13,151 nt of DNA from a bacterium (GCA_030429785.1 JAUIEQ010000007.1:1-13151); one strand, 5' to 3'; shown: positions 1 to 6,736, counted from the first letter of the stretch. The notes: generated by a model not told the origin, from the sequence alone. Numbers and translations: made by a program.

Positions 1-1
1 T

Positions 2-1438
2 AGTGCTGAATATGATACGCTTGATTTTACGATCCACGGTGGCTCGACTGGTGGTCAGAATCCTTACATGGTTTTGTATGATGAAAATGTAAGTGTGATC
101 GATTCTTTCCAAATCAAAAACTACACCGGTGGTTCAATAGCAGCAGATACGTGGTACGACGTTAGTGTGCCAGTATCCGATTTGACGATGAGTACAACAA
201 CTGTAGCAGGTATCTCTATTGAGAGCAGTATCGTCACTTCGTTGTATATCGACGAGTTAAGATTTGAGACGCCTACTGGCACTAGTTCAGCAACATCAAT
301 ATATGGATATGATCATACGGGACAGCGTGTACTAACAACAATCGATTCACAAACAACTCATTACCCGAATAAGTATTACAACCAGAAAGGTGATGTAGTT
401 ACTAAACATATTTTCTTAGGTGCGCAAGCTATAGCCAACGTACAAGACAACGCATCATCTGAAGCAATTTTCTTTGTGCACACCGACCACCTCAGCGGCA
501 GTAGTGTTATTACAACTGAGAATGGATTTGTCTCACAAGTCCATGATTACTATCCATTTGGAGATTTGAGAATTAATACCCAGTATGGTACGTTTGATGA
601 ACAACGGAAGTTCACGGGGCATGAATATGACGGGGATACTGGGTTGACGTATATGAATGCTAGATATTACCCTGGTGCTACAGCGAGGTTTTTGTCACAA
701 GATCCTATATATCTGAAGGTACAGATTAATTTGTCTGATCCACAGAGTATGAATAGTTATGCCTATGCTAGAAATAATCCTCTGCTATATATAGATCCAG
801 ATGGTCAATGTTTCACAAGTGCGAGTGGCGGGTCTAGCTTTTGTCAAAGTTTGCGTTCAAGGGTTAATGATTATGCGTCTAATGTGCAACAGAGCATACA
901 AACAGGTATTCAAAGAGCTGGTGTATGGTTAGGCGGCACTTTGGCTACAGGAGTCTTGCCACTATCAGGGTATATGCTATCACATAGTGCTCAATCCAAT
1001 CCCGGAAATTTGAATTTTGGTAATAATTCTTTTGTATCGAACTATGTTGCTTCTGATAAGCAACTGACGGGATACATTAGTACTGTTGCTAGTTATTACA
1101 ATTCCAAAAATGTTGATTCATTTACCTTCACCAACCAACTCTCAAGTGCAGACAATTTCCAATTCTTGGAGTTTGAAGATAATCAGGATTTGAAATATAG
1201 TATACATGGAATCAATGGAGGTATTATAATTAATGGTACTAGGTCTGATGATGGCTGGTTGCTCGATGTTACCATAAACGATGTCTATGATTTTGCTCCA
1301 GGAGGAGATTATTCGGGTAATCCTAAAGACGATCTTGTTAATCAAGCTGTAAATGCAGCATATGGCGCACAACAATCAGGAGCAATTAATAACTATGATG
1401 TTCAGGTTAATTTTCAAAGGACTTATAAAGAAGAATAA
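2..1438 (+). CDS. RHS repeat-associated core protein, 3' part, with C-terminal toxin tip
   Basis: This is the 3' end of a larger gene: the frame is open from base 2 with no stop upstream, so the Met at 68 is internal. Before and just after that Met lies a beta-sandwich domain (motif LDFTIHGGSTGG, ending LYIDELRFE) like the jelly-roll carbohydrate-binding domains of secreted proteins. Counting from the Met at 68, an RHS core follows at about residues 75-246 (VHDYYPFG, RKFTGHEYDGDTGLTY, NARYYP, ending YIDPDG at 243-246). RHS cores form a shell that encloses a toxin. The last 210 residues (247-456) are the variable tip; they contain DVYDF at 405-409 before a short tail. I do not recognise the tip family with certainty; the motif recalls colicin M-type lipid II hydrolases, but the following His-Arg is missing. 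A membrane-anchored probable immunity gene starts 2 bases after the stop. RHS identity is secure, toxin type is not. Confidence 0.9.
   Translation, partial: SAEYDTLDFTIHGGSTGGQNPYMVLYDENVSVIDSFQIKNYTGGSIAADTWYDVSVPVSDLTMSTTTVAGISIESSIVTSLYIDELRFETPTGTSSATSIYGYDHTGQRVLTTIDSQTTHYPNKYYNQKGDVVTKHIFLGAQAIANVQDNASSEAIFFVHTDHLSGSSVITTENGFVSQVHDYYPFGDLRINTQYGTFDEQRKFTGHEYDGDTGLTYMNARYYPGATARFLSQDPIYLKVQINLSDPQSMNSYAYARNNPLLYIDPDGQCFTSASGGSSFCQSLRSRVNDYASNVQQSIQTGIQRAGVWLGGTLATGVLPLSGYMLSHSAQSNPGNLNFGNNSFVSNYVASDKQLTGYISTVASYYNSKNVDSFTFTNQLSSADNFQFLEFEDNQDLKYSIHGINGGIIINGTRSDDGWLLDVTINDVYDFAPGGDYSGNPKDDLVNQAVNAAYGAQQSGAINNYDVQVNFQRTYKEE
605..639 (+). repeat. 35-bp direct repeat, copy 1 (inside RHS core)
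   Basis: Bases 605-639 are identical to 4443-4477. They encode the RHS core motif RKFTGHEYDGDT, just upstream of the variable tip. Beyond base 639 the two copies diverge strongly at the DNA level (apart from a 9-base match TTGACGTAT) while the encoded proteins stay similar. This is what is expected of a short recombination or gene-conversion tract in an RHS tip-exchange system. Confidence 0.9.
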
Positions 1439-1440
1439 AT

Positions 1441-1893
1441 ATGAACAAAGTAATTACTAAAAAAAATCTTCTACCAATACTAATCACTGTTATTGCTGTG
1501 CTGTTATTAGCTTTTGTATTTTATGTTAGTCTGACGATTTGGGCTTTCAAAACCCAGTCTGATTGCGGTACCACTTTTGACGCGAGTAAGCTAGCAGAGG
1601 TTGATGGTTACTGCATATTAAAAGCTAATTATACAGAAAGTGGCTTGTCTATATTCAAAACAGAAGACCCAAATCAACATTTAGTTGTTATTGATTACGC
1701 AATTGATGGTGATAACGTTATTGTCATTTCGACAGCCTTAGATAATGCGACGCAACAGTACAAACATGTTTATTACGTGTTTGATGCACAGCAAGATAGA
1801 GCCAGAACGTATGACAGCATTGAAGATATGCTTCAATCTGAAGGTGACATCGTGAAAGAGTTGCTAAAAAACAAGGGCTTCGAGATTGAGTAG
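1441..1893 (+). CDS. Single-pass membrane protein, probable immunity to the upstream RHS tip
   Basis: A 150-residue protein starting 2 bases after the RHS stop, the position of immunity genes in RHS and CDI loci. A Lys-rich N-terminus (KVITKKN) is followed by one strong membrane segment at about residues 10-33. The rest is a soluble domain of about 115 residues with two cysteines (C42, C58) near its start, compatible with a disulfide outside the cytoplasm. N-in/C-out topology is inferred from the N-terminal lysines. An immunity protein tethered outside the membrane would fit a toxin acting on the envelope; the colicin M immunity protein is built this way. I see no recognised family. No Shine-Dalgarno is evident; translational coupling to the RHS gene is likely. 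Immunity function is inferred from position only. Confidence 0.65.
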   Translation: MNKVITKKNLLPILITVIAVLLLAFVFYVSLTIWAFKTQSDCGTTFDASKLAEVDGYCILKANYTESGLSIFKTEDPNQHLVVIDYAIDGDNVIVISTALDNATQQYKHVYYVFDAQQDRARTYDSIEDMLQSEGDIVKELLKNKGFEIE

Positions 1894-1931
1894 AGAATGT
1901 CTAAGAAACGGATTGGGCAAAACTAGGTTGT

Positions 1932-2582
1932 ATGAATGAGCAAATATCAGCGAAAAAGAAAAAATCAAAATTAGATATAACATCACCCAAAGCCATACTG
2001 CTGTTAGCCATTGCGCTTTTAGTAGCTGCTTTTCTCTGGGATTATATCAAGTGGAATGTGATGTTGTTTCTTATTATCCTATTCCCGGTTTATTTTATGA
2101 TCGCAGGTGTGTTTTTGGTAGCATTACTTTTTTCTTTCCAACGATCAAGATTTTTGATTCGCAAACCGAACAAATTAGGATACATTGCCTTAGTTGTGAA
2201 TATTGTAACTTCTATCTATCTCTTATTGCCGGTCACAGGGTTTCATATAGAGCTTAATCACTACTTAAATTACTTTCCGCGAGCAAAAGTTGTTGAGATG
2301 ATAAAAAGCGGTGAGCTTGAGTCACGTACATCTAGAAATCGCTTTGTAGATTTGCCTTTTATGTATTCATTTACTTCGGGCGGGGGTAATGTAGTTGTTT
2401 TGGAAAATAGCGAGAAAAGAACAGAAGTTTTCTTTTTTCTTTTTAGAGGAATATTGGATAACTTTTCTGGCTTTGTTTACACTTCAGATGGTTATGTAAC
2501 AAAAGAAATGGGCGGTTTTTTGAGCGACGTATTTGATGAAAAGCAATTTAGTGATAATTGGTATTGGGTGACTTCACAATGA
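1932..2582 (+). CDS. Three-pass membrane protein of unknown function
   Basis: A 216-residue protein that starts with a Lys-rich cytoplasmic stretch (SAKKKKSK). Three hydrophobic segments follow at about residues 20-37, 43-67 and 82-103. A soluble C-terminal domain of about 110 residues has an SGELESRTSRNRFVDLP segment, a glycine-rich SGGGNVVVLE strand and the stretch FFFLFRGILDNFSGF. That last pattern looks family-like, but I cannot name the family. It lies 38 bases after the probable immunity gene and 18 bases before the VanZ-like gene, on the same strand with no terminator between, so all three are probably co-transcribed with the RHS gene. It could be a second immunity protein or an unrelated accessory membrane protein. 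There is no convincing Shine-Dalgarno. Confidence 0.6.
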   Translation: MNEQISAKKKKSKLDITSPKAILLLAIALLVAAFLWDYIKWNVMLFLIILFPVYFMIAGVFLVALLFSFQRSRFLIRKPNKLGYIALVVNIVTSIYLLLPVTGFHIELNHYLNYFPRAKVVEMIKSGELESRTSRNRFVDLPFMYSFTSGGGNVVVLENSEKRTEVFFFLFRGILDNFSGFVYTSDGYVTKEMGGFLSDVFDEKQFSDNWYWVTSQ

Positions 2583-2600
2583 TAGTATTTTTAAATTAGT

Positions 2601-2993
2601 ATGCATATGAATCGTATACGATTTTGGCATAGTGTGTTGATAGCTTACTTGATAATTTTGATCACCATCATCGTTGGAGCATATACTGGCATTATACCTA
2701 CTGAAATTGGGTACATCCCTTACTATGATACCATTGGTCATTTAGTATTGTTGGGTATTCTCAGTTATTTATTGCATCGGGCACTAAACAGAAAACATTT
2801 TAGATTAGGAGGTTTACGGATTCCGCTAGCGCCTGTGTTAGTGACAATGCTTGCTTTGGCGGAGGAAACAATTCAACTAGCCTCCCCAATCAGAGCTTTT
2901 TCGTTATCAGATGCTTTGGCTAATATCGTAGGGATTTGGTTGTTTTACTTTCTTGATCGTTGGATTATTTTTGTGCAAAGGACAAAACACTGA
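2601..2993 (+). CDS. VanZ-like family membrane protein
   Basis: A 130-residue, four-helix membrane protein that fits the VanZ-like pattern. It has an N-terminal helix (HSVLIAYLIILITIIVG), then YDTIGHLVLLGILSYLL with the conserved His after the first loop, then a third helix ending in EETIQ. The loop SPIRAFSLSDALANIVG matches the family motif E-x-x-Q-x(4)-R-x-x-SxxDxxxNxxG, and a last helix follows. Length is normal for the family. VanZ itself gives low-level teicoplanin resistance, but most members have no assigned role and may bind envelope lipids. An alternative start two codons on (ATG at 2607) is equally possible. It is the last gene of the RHS unit, just before a strong hairpin. Confidence 0.75.
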   Translation: MHMNRIRFWHSVLIAYLIILITIIVGAYTGIIPTEIGYIPYYDTIGHLVLLGILSYLLHRALNRKHFRLGGLRIPLAPVLVTMLALAEETIQLASPIRAFSLSDALANIVGIWLFYFLDRWIIFVQRTKH

Positions 2994-3013
2994 ATTCTCT
3001 AATGTTGAGTTAG

Positions 3014-3050
3014 ACTACAAAAACTAGACACTTCGTCTAGTTTTTGTAGT
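3014..3050 (+). terminator. Hairpin with 16-bp perfect stem after the VanZ-like gene
   Basis: Arms 3014-3029 and 3035-3050 are perfectly complementary over 16 bp around a 5-base loop (ACTTC). The T-run lies inside the right arm and the A-run inside the left arm, so the structure could end transcription in either direction. It sits 20 bases after the VanZ-like stop and separates the RHS unit from the nuclease-like gene. Confidence 0.65.
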
Positions 3051-3068
3051 AGGCAAACTGTCGATAAC

Positions 3069-3097
3069 TCGACTTAGCAAAAAGGCATTAATATACT
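3069..3097 (+). promoter_or_regulatory. Candidate sigma70-type promoter for the nuclease-like gene
   Basis: TCGACT (3069-3074), a 17-base spacer and TATACT (3092-3097) lie after the hairpin and about 78 bases before the ATG at 3175. A second candidate, CTGTCA (3134-3139), an 18-base spacer and TATGAT (3158-3163), would leave a leader of only about 5 bases. Either would make this gene independent of the RHS unit. Neither has been tested. Confidence 0.4.
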
Positions 3098-3174
3098 AGT
3101 ATACAATGGACTTTTAGCCATTTCTGCGCTAAACTGTCATTGTTTCATGGTCAAAATTATGATTAATTAGAAAT

Positions 3175-4416
3175 ATGAAAGTATATTTGTTGAAAACTGA
3201 TTTGAATACTAGAGACGACTGTTTTAATAGCTCTCAATCAATCGTTGATGGGCTTATTGGTGATGGTAGATCTGCTAGTAGTGTTAAAATACAAGGCAAT
3301 ATCGTTGATCATGATTTATTTATTTGCGATTTGGATTTAGTTCAAGGATGGTTATCAGTTCGGTTGGTGGAGAATCAACATATCTTAGCTCAACGTATTG
3401 CAACAGGAGGAGTGTTACTTTGTTTTGCTGGCAAAGTATCTAGCGCTAAAAATAGTGCTAATAACTATACTTGGCTTAAGCATTTAGGTGCAGATGTTGG
3501 TCCCGAAAATTTACCTGGCTCAGAAGTTAGGTTTGAAACTAATTTGCCTTTTATTGATAAACTTAATAACATCTCTCGTAATTTTTTTCATAATGTGATT
3601 TTTAATAAAAATCCTGGAGGAGTATATACCCGAATAGCTAACAATAAGAGTGAGCATGCTATTGCATTTTATGCCCCATATCAAGAAGGTCACGTTTTTA
3701 TTTTACCTAGACCCAAAGAAAAAAGTACTTTTGTGGAATACTTTATTGAAAACATTTTACCAACCTTGGAGTTAAATTTTGATATTAGTTCTGGCAGTAA
3801 AGAACCTATGCCAGAAGAAATAAGCAAAATTAGTGTGAAAGGGCAGGATGTGCTTAGACAGAAAATTGGTGAACAAAAGGAGTTGATTGAGGCTGAACAA
3901 GTTAAACTCTCAAAATTAGAAGAAGATTACTCTAATTTAGAACAATGGAAAGACTTGTTGTGGCAAACAGGGCTGCCGTTAGAGATTGCAGTAAAAAGAT
4001 TCTTCGCTTTATTGGGCTTAGAGTTGGACACAGGTGAAACAGACTTAATTGGTGAATATGATGACAGGGAAGTATTTATTGAAGTTAAAGGTAAGAGTGG
4101 TTGTATTGATCACAAACATGACTTCAGACAAATACTACAAAGGAAAACTATTGATGCAAATGATCCGTCAAAAGCACTTGCTTTGTTAGTGGGCAATCCT
4201 TTTAGGCTTAATCCATTGGATCAACGCCCGCCAGATGATAATTCTTTGTTTGCGAAAACATCAGTATCTATAGCTAAAGATAATGGTATTGGTCTGGTAC
4301 ATACACTGGAAATGTTTCAAGCTGTAAACGATATCCTGGCTGATGATAGCATCAGTAGAAAGAAAATGCTCGAGAATGTATTATATTCAGCTGGAGTGTA
4401 TAAGTATAAAAAGTAA
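3175..4416 (+). CDS. Putative PD-(D/E)XK nuclease with N-terminal alpha/beta domain and coiled coil
   Basis: A 413-residue protein in three parts. Residues 1-200 alternate strands and helices (HDLFICDLD, GGVLLCFAG, GHVFILPRP) and look like a Rossmann or class I amidotransferase-like fold without a visible catalytic triad. Residues 225-260 are a charged, heptad-rich coiled coil. Residues 262-390 carry a restriction-endonuclease-like core: E270 in a helix, D290 (ETDLIG), E303-V-K305 (FIEVKGKSG), then KALALLVGNPFR and a late IGLVHTLEMF strand. E-D-ExK is the active-site layout of PD-(D/E)XK nucleases. It is probably cytoplasmic and has no signal peptide. It lies between the first toxin-immunity unit and the orphan RHS cassette, behind its own promoter candidates. 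Defence against foreign DNA is the likely role, but that is inferred. No methylase or partner gene is beside it. Confidence 0.65.
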   Translation: MKVYLLKTDLNTRDDCFNSSQSIVDGLIGDGRSASSVKIQGNIVDHDLFICDLDLVQGWLSVRLVENQHILAQRIATGGVLLCFAGKVSSAKNSANNYTWLKHLGADVGPENLPGSEVRFETNLPFIDKLNNISRNFFHNVIFNKNPGGVYTRIANNKSEHAIAFYAPYQEGHVFILPRPKEKSTFVEYFIENILPTLELNFDISSGSKEPMPEEISKISVKGQDVLRQKIGEQKELIEAEQVKLSKLEEDYSNLEQWKDLLWQTGLPLEIAVKRFFALLGLELDTGETDLIGEYDDREVFIEVKGKSGCIDHKHDFRQILQRKTIDANDPSKALALLVGNPFRLNPLDQRPPDDNSLFAKTSVSIAKDNGIGLVHTLEMFQAVNDILADDSISRKKMLENVLYSAGVYKYKK

Positions 4417-4442
4417 ATTTAAACGAAGCAGGTGTATGGGAG

Positions 4443-4477
4443 CGGAAGTTCACGGGGCATGAATATGACGGGGATAC
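4443..4477 (+). repeat. 35-bp direct repeat, copy 2 (head of the orphan RHS cassette)
   Basis: Identical to 605-639 in the active RHS gene. Homology to the RHS gene begins at this point; the bases just before it (from 4410) encode a short stretch, KVNLNEAGVWE, that does not match the RHS core. The repeat therefore marks the 5' edge of the displaced cassette. Confidence 0.9.
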
Positions 4478-4481
4478 AGAT

Positions 4482-5210
4482 TTGACGTATGCAAACGCAC
4501 GTTACTACCCAGCCAAGACTGGTAGGTGGCTATCAATAGATCCTGTTTATTTAAGTCTTGAGTTTAATCTGTCCGATCCTCAGAGCTTGAATTCATATAG
4601 TTATGTTGGAAATAATCCGCTGATATATGTTGATCCAAATGGTGAAAGCAAGTCATTATTCTATGGATTTAACAGTTTGGCGAATAGAAGTGAGCATTTA
4701 CGATCAATAATCACCGCTCAACTTGAGGGATATGCTCAAGGAGTAAAAGAGTTTTTTTCCTATACTCCAGTTGATGATGTGCTCATTGCAGCGACCGGTG
4801 AAAGTATTACTGGTGAAGAAGTGAATGGTTTTTGGAGAGGTGCTGCTATACTAGGGCTAGGAACACCAGGGGTTGATGATGTTGCACGCAAGGGATTAAG
4901 CAATTTAACAGATTTGGAAAAAGTTTGGACGAATAGAGACAAGTTTAACGACGTTGTAACGAGTGCCCTAGAGCATTGGAAGAGTCATCAGTCAGAATTT
5001 TCTGAACTTAATAATTCTGTAGAATATGTGAAGGCTGCGCATAATTTTGTGAATAATGCGCCAGAAGGAACTTTGCATCGATCATTAGAGAATGGAAGAG
5101 ATGCGTTATATCATCAGGATTCAAACACACTAGTGATCACTCAACAAGGTGTGCCAGCTACTATGTTTAAACCTGATCAAGGAATAGATTGTTTCAACAA
5201 ATTAAAATAA
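4482..5210 (+). CDS. Orphan RHS C-terminal tip (partial core + pretoxin + putative RNase toxin), no normal start
   Basis: RHS homology begins at 4443 and the frame is open from 4410, but the only standard start upstream of the core is a TTG at 4482, inside a core motif and without a Shine-Dalgarno. I read this as a silent cassette rather than a normal gene. Numbering from 4482, residues 1-54 are the end of an RHS core (NARYYP, NLSDPQSLNSY, NNPLIYVDPNG). Residues 95-140 (DDVLIAATGESITGEE, then GFWRGAAILG) look like a pretoxin TG-type linker. Residues 160-242 look like a small RNase of the BECR type: HWKSHQSEF, EYVKAAHNF, GTLHRSLENGRD, TMFKPDQG, with His, Arg and Lys as possible catalytic residues. 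The tip has no similarity to that of the first RHS gene. A small gene follows 13 bases later. The cassette call is strong; the RNase call is tentative. Confidence 0.7.
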   Translation: MTYANARYYPAKTGRWLSIDPVYLSLEFNLSDPQSLNSYSYVGNNPLIYVDPNGESKSLFYGFNSLANRSEHLRSIITAQLEGYAQGVKEFFSYTPVDDVLIAATGESITGEEVNGFWRGAAILGLGTPGVDDVARKGLSNLTDLEKVWTNRDKFNDVVTSALEHWKSHQSEFSELNNSVEYVKAAHNFVNNAPEGTLHRSLENGRDALYHQDSNTLVITQQGVPATMFKPDQGIDCFNKLK

Positions 5211-5223
5211 TTAATACTAACCT

Positions 5224-5532
5224 ATGAGAATTAATTCGTTAGAAATAGAAATGATAAGCAGAGTTCTGGCAGTACCTTTAGAGGCTTTTGGACTTGATTT
5301 GCTAATAAGTAAAACGAACGAAAATAAGCATGAACTGATAAATATTCAAAAAAGTGTTGAAAGTCTCAAAATACACACAAAGATTAACGAAAAAAATTTC
5401 AAGAAGATATTAAGCGTATTCGAAGCTTCTATAGAGGTAATAGAAGCTAAAGATGATATTTTCACCATGACAGGATTTTCTTTAGATGAGATTAATAGGG
5501 TTAAAAATAAGCTTGCGGCCATGATAAGTTAA
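5224..5532 (+). CDS. Probable cytoplasmic immunity protein for the orphan toxin
   Basis: A 102-residue protein, hydrophilic and predicted mostly helical, with no signal peptide or membrane segment. It starts 13 bases after the orphan RHS tip. I do not recognise the family. Position directly behind a toxin tip, small size and cytoplasmic character fit an immunity protein against a cytoplasmic nuclease. Keeping a promoterless toxin cassette next to its antidote is typical of orphan RHS/CDI modules, because the antidote must travel with the toxin when it is recombined. No Shine-Dalgarno precedes the ATG, and I see no clear promoter between 4417 and 5224, so how it is expressed is open. Confidence 0.55.
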   Translation: MRINSLEIEMISRVLAVPLEAFGLDLLISKTNENKHELINIQKSVESLKIHTKINEKNFKKILSVFEASIEVIEAKDDIFTMTGFSLDEINRVKNKLAAMIS

Positions 5533-5541
5533 GATAAAAAT

Positions 5542-5802
5542 ATGAAGCTTACACAAGATGGAATAAGTATTATCCAAGGAGCTCGAAGAGAGCTGATTCA
5601 TGGAATAGGTTTAGACAGAATGGTATCAAGGAAAATAAATAAACTATATTTTATGAAAAAAGTAATACGTCAAATAATTTTAGCGATAAAGAACTTTTTC
5701 GGTATGAGAGTGTCATTGATTTTATCTATGGTTATTTTTAGCGGTTCGTTTGCAATTATTTACATCTTTACTAATCGGCTGCCTGAGCTGTTTGTTTTTT
5801 GA
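5542..5802 (+). CDS. Small membrane protein, unknown
   Basis: An 86-residue ORF beginning 9 bases after the probable immunity gene. The first half is basic, with many Arg and Lys and no clear domain. One membrane segment lies at about residues 56-78 (MRVSLILSMVIFSGSFAIIY), with a short tail. A Met at residue 38 (FMKKVIRQ) gives a shorter alternative that keeps the membrane helix. Tight spacing argues for co-transcription with 5224-5532. Short length and no recognisable family leave real doubt that it is a gene; it may be a remnant of another cassette. Confidence 0.4.
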   Translation: MKLTQDGISIIQGARRELIHGIGLDRMVSRKINKLYFMKKVIRQIILAIKNFFGMRVSLILSMVIFSGSFAIIYIFTNRLPELFVF

Positions 5803-5860
5803 ACTGAATTTGAAAGTTTATTTTCTGAATTAGCCTACGTAGCGCATAATAGGCGATATT

Positions 5861-5869
5861 TGCTATAGT
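5861..5869 (+). promoter_or_regulatory. Extended -10 promoter giving a leaderless glycosyltransferase mRNA
   Basis: TGC directly before TATAGT (5864-5869) forms an extended -10 element. Six bases separate the hexamer from the A of the ATG at 5876, so the expected transcription start is the start codon itself. There is no Shine-Dalgarno. No -35 hexamer is obvious, which extended -10 promoters tolerate. Confidence 0.5.
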
Positions 5870-5875
5870 GACGTT

Positions 5876-6736
5876 ATGGATAATAAGAAAAAAATTAGCA
5901 TACTTGTGCTTAGCTTGATTTTGCTTGTGGGCGGATTTCTTCGTTTGTATAGCTTGACTGCTCATGATATGGTCGCAGACGATGCTTTGAATTCGTTCCG
6001 CAGCATAGGTTATTTTGATTATTTGGCAGCTGAGGATTTGCAATCAACTCCTGTGAGTTGGTTTGAAGAAAAGACGTGGTGGCAAAACTTATCCTTTCAT
6101 GATCATCCGCCGTTAAGTTTTATCATTCAGAATATTTTTTTCAATGTGTTTGGCAATAACGTTCTTGCAGCACGTTTGCCATTTGCTTTGTCAGGAATTG
6201 TAACCATTCTCCTTTTATATAAGATTGTTCACAAGATCAAAAACGAAGCAGCAGCGTTGGCAACTGCCGCAATTGCTGCTGTAGCAAATTATAGCGTTTG
6301 GATTTCGAGAATTGGTTTTATTGAATCGTTGCTAATAGCAGTATTACTCAGTGCTATTTTAGCTTTCTTGAAAGCTCAAGAAAATACAAAGTACTATTAC
6401 TTAACAGGGTTGTTGGTTGGTTTAGGGCTAGTCACAAAGTATACGTTTATTTTTTTGCTGGGGCATTTTGATGCCGCACTATCTTCAGTTTTTGGTATGC
6501 AGCCAGCTGTGTTTCAAGGATTAGAAAGAGAAGTTTCAGTTGGGTTTAACAGTCTATTAGGTATTTTGCAAAACTTGTATGCAAATACATCACGGTTGTT
6601 TTTGGTTTTGTTTTCGGTTTCATTCTTGTACTTTTGTATAGATACTGTTAGGACCAAGAACAGCAATCAGTTTTTGGTGTTGATGTATTTGATTTTTTTC
6701 GGTTGTGGTAATTTCCTTAGCAGGTGGCGGTTCTAG
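5876..6736 (+). pseudogene. GT39/ArnT-like membrane glycosyltransferase, N-terminal part (frameshifted)
   Basis: The N-terminal part of a polytopic, lipid-phosphate-sugar-dependent glycosyltransferase. The first helix (residues 7-28) is followed by an external loop with acidic residues D35-D36, where the family has its catalytic Asp/Glu. FHDHPPLSF at 74-82 is the usual HPPL motif, and SRIGFIES at 144-151 is typical of the third loop. The frame holds until about residue 273 (LMYLIFF); the last residues, GCGNFLSRWRF, are out of frame, and the protein resumes in the +1 frame at 6699 onward. After KYTFIFLL the protein jumps at once to GHFDAALSSVFG; in relatives as I remember them, about one more helix lies between, so an in-frame deletion is suspected. 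The enzyme probably decorated envelope glycans or proteins. It is a decayed gene, a sequencing error or a recoded gene. Confidence 0.7.
6693..6699 (+). other. Frameshift site: run of seven T in the glycosyltransferase gene
   Basis: Seven T follow GA at 6691-6692. The upstream frame reads LMYLIFF through the run. The frame that continues the protein opens only after TGA at 6690-6692, so the shift must fall in or just after the run. Removing one T gives a smooth LIFSVVVISLAGGGSRF. Confidence 0.7.

Noticed and set aside
2580..2995. Possible alternative genetic code with TGA as glycine, as in some CPR lineages
   Set aside because: TGA ends the genes at 2582, 2993 and 5802 at natural protein ends, and recognised genes have no internal TGA.
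6690..6736. Programmed -1 frameshift at the T7 run
   Set aside because: The downstream frame needs a +1 shift (or -2), so ordinary -1 slippage on poly-T would not restore it; an indel or +1 recoding fits better.
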